From: Limnomonas spitsbergensis
Lineage: Eukaryota > Chlorophyta > Chlorophyceae > Chlamydomonadales
DNA: 64,000 bases
Direction of reading: 5' to 3'
NCBI GenBank assembly: GCA_037349105.1
Contig: JAYJMM010000123.1
Span: 124,001-188,000, forward strand
The notes under the pieces were generated by a model. It did not search any database, was not told where the DNA came from, and was given only the letters and a program-made list of their open reading frames with translations. This document shows, piece by piece, positions 36,901 through 48,900 of this stretch. Numbering within the stretch: position 1 is the stretch's first letter; every line of letters starts with the position of its first letter. The position numbers and the translations under genes are program-made.

Positions 36901-39900
36901 CCCTCTGAGGGGATTTCTGACTAGGCTTGCTTTGTCCCACCTTATCCTGTGCCTTCCCTAGCTATAAGCTCTTGCTAGGGGTTCAGGGGAAACATCCCCC
37001 TCCCCATATGCACGGCAGGGCGGAGGAGTTGGAGCAGCCTAGGCGTGAGGGGTTGGAAATGAGAGGATCAAAGGCAATCAGGCGCAGTGCGGTCTATATG
37101 ACCGCGGGACTGGACATCAAGCTATCCGTAACGTCAGTGATGTGGCGTGCTGGTTGCCTCGCCTTAAATTGCTTAGCACTAAGCTTGGGGGGCCTGCCTC
37201 AGATCTTTTTAGAAGCGCATATCTTATTTATGTCTGAAACTGCCCCCTGTACATTTTCCGCTAAATTTGGCTGGCCCTGAAAATAGTGCACTTCATGGTG
37301 CAAGCTTGAAGAGTGGGTTGGCCGCAGTTGAAAGCGCCTTTCAGACGGACCACTTCACTCAACTCTGGTGTAAACAGGCAGGGGGGATGCCGTAGTCTCC
37401 TCTGATACTCACTTGGAGACTAATGTCAATCTGAACCCCAGAATCTATGCCACTCACCTTTTACTCAACGAACAAAAATATGTGTGCAATTATCATGCGG
37501 GCTCGTAACGTATGGACTGGTTTTAAAGCAAAGAGGATGGATGATTTAGTGACCCAACTTGCCTGATCCAGCCACCACCGAGACATTTCCAGTCAAGAAG
37601 GAGAGAAATAAGATCCTGCAGGAACGGCAGCATTTGTTCTTTTGATTAAACATTCATTTTCGTTATGAACACTGTTTGCAATATTTTGGGCAAACGGTCC
37701 CAGAATAAGTTTTGCAGGTACAGGTTTACAGACCCCTGTCCCGTGCATCAAATGTGATGCCTTGCTGGACTTTAAAAACTTTTCAAAAATCCACCTAGAT
37801 TTGTAACAACAAAAACAGCTCCCCAGCGCATAATGGCAGCCCCCCCCCCCCGGTGGAATCAATCGAATAATGTGGACCTCCACTTCACAGCCCGGCAGCC
37901 CACCTTGCAGTACCCTGGCAAGCGTCGGAGATAAACACGCCGGAGCCGTCATGCATCAGCGCCAGCCCTGACGGCCTGCAAAGAGGTTATTGAAAAGTCG
38001 AAAACAGAAGGCTTGCGCATGCCATCATCAATGGTAAATAAACGAGATTCCATGAATTTCATATGCTGATTAATAAATACGGCAACCACTTCACAGGCAT
38101 AGTTTGATAGGAGCACCTGGTTATGGCCATGCAACAAGTGTGATTACCTGCACATACCGATGCCGGAGCCCGGGCCCAGCACCACCCCGGACGGACTGCT
38201 GCTGTTGGAAGCCAATACCTGCAGCACAATGTGTTGGCCGATTTTGTGTAACGTTCTGTCTTGTTTTGATCGCGCTCCGGTCATTTTTCGCCTTATTTGG
38301 TCCTAACTGGAAAGGTTAGACGCGCAGCATGTTGTGACGATCATCTGATTTAGGGCAATCATAATTATTCACTATTGGCAAACAATGATGATATAAACTG
38401 GCACGGCATAATCCGAGACCCTATCAGGCGCATTTTGTATGAAGCTTCATATCGCTCTCACCTGCAGCGTGATTGCTCCTGGACCAACCAGCGTGACAAC
38501 TGTGGAGGGCGCAGGGAGCAACACTGCGCGCAGCCTGGCATTGTGGACGTCCGCGACGAGCACCATGCTCGCTCCGGGTATGAAGAGGATCGCTCCTGGG
38601 GCGTCGAACAGAGCGCCCCCGAGGGAGGGGCCATCGGAGAAGCCGCCATGCAGCCTTGCACGCCCCGCAACCTGCATGAAGCAGACAGCGCTTAAATGGA
38701 AGTCTGAGGGGCAAGTAATTGAAGTAAAAAGTAAAAATATCGGACATGCCTTGAGTTCAGAGCGTCTCCCTGTGAAAATAATGTAAACGAGTGGGGCAAT
38801 TATTGCAAACCTGTGGGGCTTAATAAAGGATCTCCCCTGAACCTGAAAGACCTGACTCGCTCGCCAAACCTCTTTGCAAGGACATTGATGTGGATATGGT
38901 ATCAACCCTGGGCAGTGCCGTGCTGCATCCTTAAGCATATTTTTATTTTTATTTTATTGCTATATTTAGGGACAGGTACCGGTATTTTAAATGTTTTAAT
39001 AGCCAATGCTCCAAAAGGGTGCAGGGCACACCATTTCTCCGTTCTGCCTGGCAGGCTGGTATTGGTAATGGGCCGACATGCCTCGGCCTATGCTGCACTG
39101 ATAATTTACCCTCATGCGCCTGCGCAGCTCAAATTAATTTAATTTCTATGAGCAAACCTCAGCAGGCAAAGTCAGGACATTTGTATATGCCTCAGCAGGC
39201 AAAGTCAGGACATTTGTATATGCCTCAGCAGGCAAATTTAAAGTACTCACTTGCCAGGTTGCCCGTCTTTATTTTTTGTGGGGCCCCAGCCCCAAGCTGC
39301 GTTGTTTCCTTTATATCCATGAAGGGTGCAGCTTTCTTACCCTTTTACTATTATGTGCACATTATATATGTTTCAGGGGGCTGCCGGGCGGGGCCATCAC
39401 TGACTGGGCCAATTGACAGGGCTGCTGCTTAGCTGAATAGTCGCCGAATCCCCCCCTGCTGAGGCTGGGTGGCCCCTCACCGTCACAACGCGGCCTGTGG
39501 CTGCATGGAGCACCCGGACAGTGTTTGATGCCTCGTCTGCGAAGTAAACATCTCCAGTATCAGGGTCGACAGTGACGTCCATGGGGCTGCCCATTTGAGC
39601 AGAGGACGGCGCCGCACCGTCCAGCCAGGATGACGTACCAGTGCCAGCAGCGGTGGAGGCAATCTTGAGCTTGAGATCCAAAAGCCGGATCCTGTTGATT
39701 CAGGAGAGAGGAAGGAGGAAGCAATCTTGAGATTGAGATCTATAACCCAGATCCTGTTGATCAGACAAGAAAGGAGGAGGCAATCTTAAGCTTGAGATCT
39801 ATTAGCCGGATCCTGTTCATTCAGGATAATGACAGGAGGAAGCAATTTTGAGCTTGAGATGTATTAGCCGGATTCAGATGAAAATGAAGGAGGAAGTTGT

Positions 39901-42900
39901 CTTGAGCTTGAGATCTAGGCACCTGATCCAGACACAAATAAGTGTTCTTACGTCTACGGTCTATGCGCCGGATCCAAGTAAAAGGTAAGGAAGACAAATG
40001 CAGTGATCTTCAGCCTCAGATCTACCAGCTGGATTCTGGTCAACAGAGGGCAGTGATTGTGAGCCTGAGATGTTAAGGTCGGATCCTGATAGATATCATA
40101 TTTTTTCGTCCTCCTCTCACGGAGGGGATGTCACCCTTGTCGCCATTCAAGCCAAAACTGAGACATAAACTGTGCCCTGCAGGTGCATGATGGTCCAGGA
40201 AACAGCGCAGCATGGGACGCGTCCGGACAGGGACCTCCTTGACAAGAGCACCCTAGTGAGGTGCTGAGTCTGCACCGCAAACTAAAACGCCCCGCAGCGG
40301 CACTGTTCATGCAAGTTCACCCATGTTCACAGCATCTCCCACCTGTTGTTGGCTGAGTCTGCAACGTACACCCATCCGCTGGTGGTGCCGTTGGAGATCA
40401 GGGGGGCCATTCCAGCGGGCTGGGAAAATGCAGCGGACGACAGCGGGCCCTCAGCAAATCCAGGTTGTGTGAAGCTGCCCGCAATACTGCTGAGAACGGG
40501 GCCTGGTACCAGTAGGCAGCAAGGGGCATCATGATGAGTGGCAAGACATCGGCCGAGGACAGCAGGGCCTCAACAAAGACGGGTGTGTTGTGGCCCACGG
40601 CGATGCAGTTGAGCTGGATCCCCAGCAGGGGAGATAAAAGGGGGGGCCACGGTAAGTGGTGAGGAAACCATGGATGGCAGCACGCCCTCGGATAGGGGCA
40701 GGGGCAGACTGGAGGCAATGCTGCACAGTACGGTGCGGGGCCTGAAGCAGATGATTTGTATACTGAAGCGAGGGGAGGGACAAACAGAAAAGCTGGGGAC
40801 CCAATGCCCAAAAAGAAATCGAGCACCCAAGCCTACCACCCACCCACCCGCCTCCGGAACCCATTGAAATTCAAATATCTCAGTCATAATTCAAAATTAC
40901 AGGGCATGTAAGAGGAGTTTTTTATCGGCTCGTCAAGGCGCTTCTCCTGGTTTATTTCAATTTGTTAGGTGATGAAAATTCATGCCAACAGTCAATTCTG
41001 GTACTGGGCTCAGCCAGGCTATTGAGGACCGACTAATGCTCGATAGCGACGATCACAATTCATACCAACAGTCAATTCTGGTACTGAGCTCAGCCAGGCT
41101 ATTGACTACCGACTACTTCTAGCTAGCGATCACATGTTTCCAGAAGGCAGATGGCCTCGATGGTGGTGGCATTGCGATGGCATCAGCTTCATCTTGGCCA
41201 TGAGCTCCCTAACTGCCTTATTCCTCTCCCTCAGCGGGACCTCTTTGCCGAGTGCTCAGTCTAATTCCTCCACCGTCACCGCATAGCTTGCCACATCTGC
41301 CTCCGCCAGCTGCTGATTGGGATGGGCTGTCAGTATATGATCAAGGTAGTGATCCACCAGACCAACACTACCATGTGCTGCATGTAATACAGCTCTTTCT
41401 AAGGCTGGCTCAGCTGGTTTCGGGGTGTGTCCAATGGGGCCAAACCCTCAGTGTGGGGGGCCAGGGGGTCATGTGGTAATTCAAGCAACATTCAATGATG
41501 TAAATGGACTCATGTTGGCAAGAGGAACACAGAGGTGCCACTGCCAGCCTCAACAGACCTCAAGAAAAAAAGATACAAAGTTTTCTAAATATTGAATTTT
41601 TTGGAGACCCACCCCTCCACTTTGTCCCCCCATATCTCCCACCCCCCTAGGCCATTTTTTTTTAAAATAGCTATGGAACGCTCTCGTCAAGCTCTACGAA
41701 CAAGGGGCCTGGGGTCGATTTTTTTTGTTTTTTGCCCCCCCCTCGCACTGAAGAAGAAGAAAAAATCGCTGTGGGGAATACTCGAAATTTGAAACGTCAA
41801 AATATAGGAAACAAACGTTAAATAAAGTACATTGCAAGTACCTTCCCGCACCCCCAAAATAATATAATTTGGTAATCAGCCCCGCCGGAAGGTTTTCTTT
41901 GTTTACTAAGCCTCACGGGGAATATTATCGTCCACGTACCGCCCAATTGTTCCGCGATTATTCCCACCCTTCCCACCCTTCCCGCCAGATTCTGAATGAT
42001 TCTGACTCATTCCGATTCCGACCGATTCTGACCAATTCTAACCGGTGCTGCCCAATTCCTCCCAGTAACCTTATTACGCGACCCTGATGTCTTAATTCAG
42101 AATCCGCACAAACTCTCGCACACCCCTCATAACTATAATTCTGCACAAAGCCAATTCAAGCAAACAGTACCGGCGCTCAAAGTTTAAACGTTGGAAAGGT
42201 AAATCCTGAAGGATTAAATCGATAGTCCTAAGAGGTAAACCCATAATGTAAAAATATGTATTCTCAGATTTCCGTTACAACAAACCTGAGTAGCCTGGCA
42301 CTTCTGGAGCTGCAGGGTCTGGGGGAGGCGGTGTCGCGGTGTTCCCTGGTGGCTGCCTGAGGGAAGTGAAGATGGCCAGAGGCGGCGGCATAGGCGGGGA
42401 TGGCCGCGAAACACTTGCAGACGTGATGTGGTACTTTGAGGTAAAGATTGATCCCAGCGCCGCCATTGTGGTGGATGTTATAGCTGGGATGATCGTGGAG
42501 TCCAGGGCTGTCAGGAGAGAGGCAGCGCTCCTGGCCTACAGGAAAATGAATGCAGGGCCGGTTTTGGCTGTGAAAGAGGGTGGGTCCTGGATTTCAGTTA
42601 CTTGAGTGAAACAGGGTGGGTCAATGGCGGGTCAACACTGAGTCAACAGTGGGTCAAGACTAAGTCAACGGTGGGTTAATGGCGGGTCAATGGTATGTCA
42701 ATGGTGGGTCAACGGTGGGTGAACATTGGGTCTATGGTGGGTCAATGGTGGGTCAAAGGTGAGTCCATGGTGGGTTAACAGAGGGTCCATGGTGGGTCAA
42801 CACGGGGTGAAAGGTGAGTCAATGGTGGGTCAATGGTGGGTTCATCGTTGGTCGTTTAGTTTGGGGCTTGGGAGTGAAAGATAGTGTTTTGTTTGTCCAG

Positions 42901-45900
42901 TGGCTGAGGGCTCATGGTGCAGCAGTCTGGATGCTTGGGAATCTCGTCAAAGGTGTGGTTATATTTGTGCCCCCATTGGCATGCCCTGCCAGCTGTTACC
43001 AAGACATGTAGGGCATACTGTGCCGTAATGGACTGTCAGGAAATTCCCTGGAAGGTGGTTGGGTCCACAATCCATACAGCTCTTTGGCTGGTCCACTCAT
43101 GTCATGTTCACCCCCCGGTCAGGGTGGGAGGACCTACCTGCAAAGCCTGGTGGGAGGACCTACCTGCAAAGCTACTGTCAAGACCACTGATCCAGGCATC
43201 GTGCTGAGCGGGGTGCACAAGCTGAGGTCGGGGCCTGAGAATGAAATCAAACCAGTGCACGCCTCCTGCTGAAAGGCGGCCAGGGAGATGGTTCCAGCAG
43301 CTCCAGTAGGGATTAATGTGTTGAAGTCAATTCCGACTAGGTAGAAGATCAGGTATCGCGATAGGGCAGCATCAGCTTGCAAGGGCACGGTCGGCTGCGG
43401 AGAGGGTTGAGGAGATGACGGTGGCAATGGGGGAGGGAGAGGAGATGGAGGAAGGGCGAATGGGAGAGGGGAGGGGGTAGGAGGCTGAGGTGAGGAAGGT
43501 GAGGGACGATAGGGAGGATAAAGGGGGGGATAAGATAGGGGTGAGGGTGGGGGGTAGGGTGGGGGAGAAGGTGGGGGGTAGGGTGGGGAAGAAGGTGGGG
43601 GGTAGGGTGGGGAAGAAGGTGGGGGGTAGGGTGGGGGAGAAGGTGGGGGGTAGGGTGGGGGGAAATGTGGGGGGTAGGGTGAGGGCGGAGGTGGGGGGTA
43701 CGGTGAAGGCGGAAGTGGGGGGTACGGTGAGGGCGGTGGTGGGGGGGAGGGTGGGGGGGGGGATGGGGGGTTCGGTGAGGGCGGAGGTGGGGAGGGTGAT
43801 GGGGGGTACGGTGAGGGCGGAGGTGGGGGGGAGGGTGGGGGGGGGGGATGGGGGGTTCGGTGAGGGCGGAGGTGGGGAGGGTGATGGGGGGTACGGTGAG
43901 GGCGGAGGTGGGGGGGAGGGTGGGGAAGGGGATGGGGGGGTCGGTGAGGGCGGAGGTGGGGAGGGTGATGGGGGGGTCGGTGAGGGCGGAGGTGGGGGGT
44001 TCGGTGAGGGCGGAAGTGGGGGGTACGGTGAGGGCGGAGGTGAGGGCGGAGGTGGGGAGGGTGATGGGGGATTCGGTGAGGGCGGAAGTGGGGGGTACGG
44101 TGAGGGCGGAGGTGGGGGGGAGGGTGGGGGGTTCGGTGAGGGCGGAAGAGGGGGGGAGGGTGGGGGGGGGGATGGGGGGTTCGGTGAGGGCGGAAGTGGG
44201 GGGTTCGGTGAGGGCGGAGGTGGGGAGGGTGATGGGGGGTACGGTGAGGGCGGAGGTGGGGGGTTCGGTGAGGGCGGAAGAGGGGGGGAGGGTGGGGGGG
44301 AGGATGGGGGGTTCGGTAAGGGCGGAAGTGGGGGGTACGGTGAGGGCAGAGGTGGGGGGGAGGGTGGGGAAGGGGATGGGGGGTTCGGTGAGGGCAGAGG
44401 TGGGGAGGGTGATGGGGGGTACGGTGAGGGCGGAGGTGGGGGGTTCGGTGAGGGCGGAAGTGGGGGGTAGGGTGAGGGCGGAAGTGGGGGGTACGGTGAG
44501 GGCGGAGGTGAGGGCGGAGGTGAGGGCGGAGGTGGGGGATTCGGTGAGGGCGGAAGTGGGGGGTACGGTGAGGGCGGAGGTGGGGGGGAGGGTGGGGGGT
44601 TCGGTGAGGGCGGAAGAGGGGGGGAGGGTGGGGGGGGGGATGGGGGGTTCGGTGAGGGCGGAAGTGGGGGGTTCAATGAGGGCGGAGGTGGGGAGGGTGA
44701 TGGGGGGTACGGTGAGGGCGGAGGTGGGGGGTTCGGTGAGGGCGGAAGAGGGGGGGAGGGTGGGGGGGAGGATGGGGGGTTCGGTGAGGGCGGAAGTGGG
44801 GGGTACGGTGAGGGCAGAGGTGGGGGGGAGGGTGGGGAAGGGGATGGGGGGTTCGGTGAGGGCGGAGGTGGGGAGGGTGATGGGGGGTACGGTGAGGGCG
44901 GAAGTGGGGGGAACGGTGAGGGCGGAGGTGGGGGAGAGGGTGGGGGGGGGGGATGGGGGGTTCGGTGAGGGCGGAAGTGGGAAGAACGGTGAGGGCGGAG
45001 GTGTGGGGGAGGGTGGGGGGGAGGATGGGGGGTTCGGTGAGGGCGGAGGTGGGGGGGAGGGTGGGGGGTTCGGTGAGGGTGGAGGTGGGTAGAACGGTAA
45101 GGGCGGAAGTGGGAGGTACGATGAGGGCGGAGGTGGGTGGGGGGGTGGGGAAGGGGATGGGGGGTCCGGGGAGGGCGGAGGTGGGGGGGAGGGTGGGGGG
45201 TTCGTTGAGGGCGGAAAAGGGGGGAACGGTGAGGGCGGAAGTGGGGGGTACGGTGAGGGCAGAGGTGGGGGGGAGGGTGGGGGGGAGGGTGGGGGGTTCG
45301 GTGAGGGCGTAGGTGGGGGGGAGGGTGGGGGGTTCGGTGAGGGCGGAAGTGGGGGGAACGGTAAGGGCGGAAGTGGGGGGGAGGGTGGGGGGGGGGATGG
45401 GGGGTCCGGTGAGGGCGGAAGTGGGGGGTACGGTGAGGGCAGAGGTGGGGGGGAGGGTGGGGAAGGGGATGGGGGGTTCGGTGAGGGCGCAGGTGGGGAG
45501 GGTGATGGAGGGTACGGTGAGGGCAGAAGTGGGGGGAACGGTGAGGGCGGAGGTGGGGGGGAGGGTGAGGGCGGAGGTGGGGGGTATGGTGAAGGCGGTG
45601 GTGGGGGGGAGGGTGAGGGCTGAGGTGGGGGGGAGGGTGAGGGCGGAGGTGGGGGGGAGGGTGGGGGAGGGGATGGGGGGTTCGGTGAGGGCGGAAGTGG
45701 GGGGTACGGTGAGGGCAGAGGTGGGGGGGAGGGTGGGGGTGGGGAGGGGGGGTTCGGTGAGGGCGGAGGTGGGGAGGGTGATGGGGGGGTCGGTGAGGGC
45801 GGAAGTGGGGGGAACGGTGAGGGCGGAAGTGGGAGGTATGATGAGGGCAGAGGTGGGGGGGAGGGTGGGGAAGGGGATGGGGGGCTCAGTGAGGACGGAG

Positions 45901-48900
45901 GTGGGGGGGAGGGTGGGGGGGTCGGTATGGGCGGAAGTGGGGGGAACGGTGAGGGCGGAGGTGGGGGGTAGGGTGGAGGGGGGGATGGGGGGTTCGGTGA
46001 GGGCAGAGGTGAGGGCGGAGGTGAGGGCAGAGGTGGGGGGGAGGGTGTGGGGGGGGATGGGGGGTTCGGTGAGGGCGGAGGTGGGGAGGGTGATGGGGGG
46101 TTCGTTGAGGGCGGAAGTTGGGGGGACGGTGAGGGCGGAAGTGGGAGGTATGATGAGGGCGGAGGTGGGGGGGAGGGTGGGGAAGGGGATGGGGGGTTCG
46201 GTGAGGGCGGAGGTGGGGGGTTCGTTGAGGGCGGAAGTTGGGGGGACGGTGAGGGCGGAAGTGGGGGGTACGGTGAGGGCGGAGGCGGGGGGGAGGGTGG
46301 GGAAGGGGATGGGGGGTTCGGTGAGGGCGGAGGTGGGGGGTTCGTTGAGGGCGGAAGTTGGGGGGACGGTGAGGGCGGAGGTGGGGAATTCGGTGAGGGC
46401 TGAAGTGGGGGGTCCGGTGAGGGCGGAGGTGAGGGGGAGGGTGGGGGGAACGAGCAGGTCCTGGACGCACTGTCATAGGTGTACCCCGAGTCACAGGCTG
46501 GTCAGAGCAGTTTGAAAGACACAAAGGTGAGTGCATTGAGAAAGCAAACATGCCCCACAGACAGCAGCAATGGTAAGTTGAGGATGGAGCGACACGAGGA
46601 CACAAATAAGGAACACTTGCTTTACCTTGGTGTCTGGACAATCTGTGGAGGGCACTTAATGGCCGGGAATACCTGCACACATCCATCCACCCCATAACAC
46701 ACTTACTGTCGCAGGCAGTGCTGGTGCAGGTGGCACAGTTTGCCCCACATAGTAGAAGAGCTCGGCGCCTGTGCTCGGTGGGCTGCACAGTCCTCTGGTA
46801 CAAGCGCATGCTGGGAGACTTCAAATTATCTGCCATGACTAGTACGCCACGAGAGGGGGGAGGAGGGGGAGCGAGGCTTAATACAAATAGTGTGTGTGGG
46901 TTGAAAATAGCTTGTCACCACTTCCTCGCAGGACAGGCGGTTTGCATTCCCCAAGGTTGGCAGACCTGTGATTTCAGCGATGAAGCCATCGGGATCAGGC
47001 AGCATGGTGCCCTCCTGAGAGGCACATACATGCTCAAATGAACAGCAGCTGAAGAGACAAGCAGTCCCCTAAAACTGCTAAATTTAGCAATGAAGCCATC
47101 GGGATGAGGCATGGGACACAGCTACCAAAGATGTGCCTTGAACACAGGCTAGCAATAAGGTGGGACAAAAGAAAATCTGGCTAGGGGTGCATACAGTTGG
47201 CCAGACAGGCATCCCTCCCAGACCCGAAGCCCTTAAACATCAAACCTAGAACCCTTAACATATTTATAACCATAACACTAATCCCTTGGCCTTAGCAGCC
47301 TGCAAAGAAAGGTATTTTGCGCACACACCGCAAGGCTGCTCATTGTTGTGAGCACACGGAGACGCATCGCAGCGCCCTGAAGAACCAGCCTCGATGGCAT
47401 GGGCCAGATCTTGGTAGGCATAGCAAGCTGCAAGGCACCCGCAAGAATGAATCGATGGAGCACAAATGACACTCACATTGGAAAATTAGAGTTCATGGAA
47501 TGATAGCCGCAACCAGTTGCATGGCACACTGTCACAATCACAGCATCATCATAACAAAATGAGTATACATCAAGTATGACACACACAACCTCTCAAACAT
47601 CATAATTGAGGGAGCATTAGCCGTGAGCAGCCTTACAGGGGCCATGAGGAAGTCAAGGAGGGGCGGAAATAAATCCATACGTGGTTACGTCCAATCACAT
47701 TCATTAGCAGGGCTTTCCGTCTGAGTCGAAGCATGATTGGGACATGGCTGTCACTTATGAAGTGTCCGTAGGTCACTTCCACTTCATGAATGCCAGTGAC
47801 CTGCTGCCACTCATGACTACCGTGCATTGCAGCGAGGTTCAGCAGATGTCACACGCAGTCCCCACCGCAGCACCACAAAATAACACCTGGAACAACGCCC
47901 CATCCATGTCCATTCCTCACATTCCCCCATCCTGTCATCCATGCCCGTGTGCCACACAAATAGGTACAGATTCTCAGATTCACACCTGCCTCATGTTTAG
48001 CCAAATTGGACATGCCAAAGATGGCAGGCCCTGACTCGGCCGTGTGCTCAAGCAGCAGGCCATGGTGTAGCTAAATTATAGGTGAAGCACGCTGCATTGA
48101 ATAGTGTTGTCCTCATGCACCCTGCCTCACATTTGGCCGCATTGGAAGTGCTAAATGAGTCTGACCCTGACGACAATCAAGGGCCAGGCCCTAATACTCA
48201 TGTCATTATGTAGCTGAAATGTAGCTGAAGCACCCTACGCTACACAGTGCGGTCCATAACCCGCCTCACATTCGCCCGAGGTGGAAGTGCCATAGTCGGA
48301 GGTGCCAAAATAGCCGTACCCTGCCCGTACAGCCAGGTGGTAGCAGCGTTCATGAGGCGTTATGGAGCTGCCGGTCGATCCGATCAAGACGCTGAAATCC
48401 TGCATGAAACTGCTTGTTGGTGCCGTCATCAATGCGGTCAGGTCCTTCATCGAACGAGGGGAGACATGGAAGCAGCCCAACGCTGTGTACTCCCCCTGGA
48501 CGTAGAGGCTAATGCTCGTCCCGTCCCTGCTGCCTTCAAAGACAGGCACGCAATACAAATTGTAGTGGGTAAATGAACCAATGCATACGCCCAAGAGGTG
48601 TGGATTCATCAGGAAGTGTGCCGTCACCACGTCCATGAAAGCAGGCAAAAACCTGCAAATTATCAATCGTGTACCCAGGGGTGTACCGTATACAATCTAG
48701 GGGGATGCTGGGTGGCGCCTTATTGATAGTCAACACCTCCTCGATGATTTTGATTTCATAGGTGGTGACAAGTTATCAGAGGACATTCCTCGCAGCAGTG
48801 AACAACAGTCGGCACTGGGGTGGAAATGCTGTCTCAGAAAACACTGCAGCATGGGTCAGTGAGGACCCACGCCGCAGTGTTTCCCTGAGGAGACCGGACC

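Noticed and set aside
43490..46515. Long plus-strand Gly/Val/Arg-rich frames (326-414 codons)
   Set aside because: They are antisense of the Pro-rich exon. The minus strand has splice-supported ends and a family-like SPPP frame.
48655..48770. Frame [20 protein letters not shown] before the second WSC module
   Set aside because: It reads like protein, but there is no acceptor upstream (a TAA precedes it) and the following GTTTTT is a poor donor.
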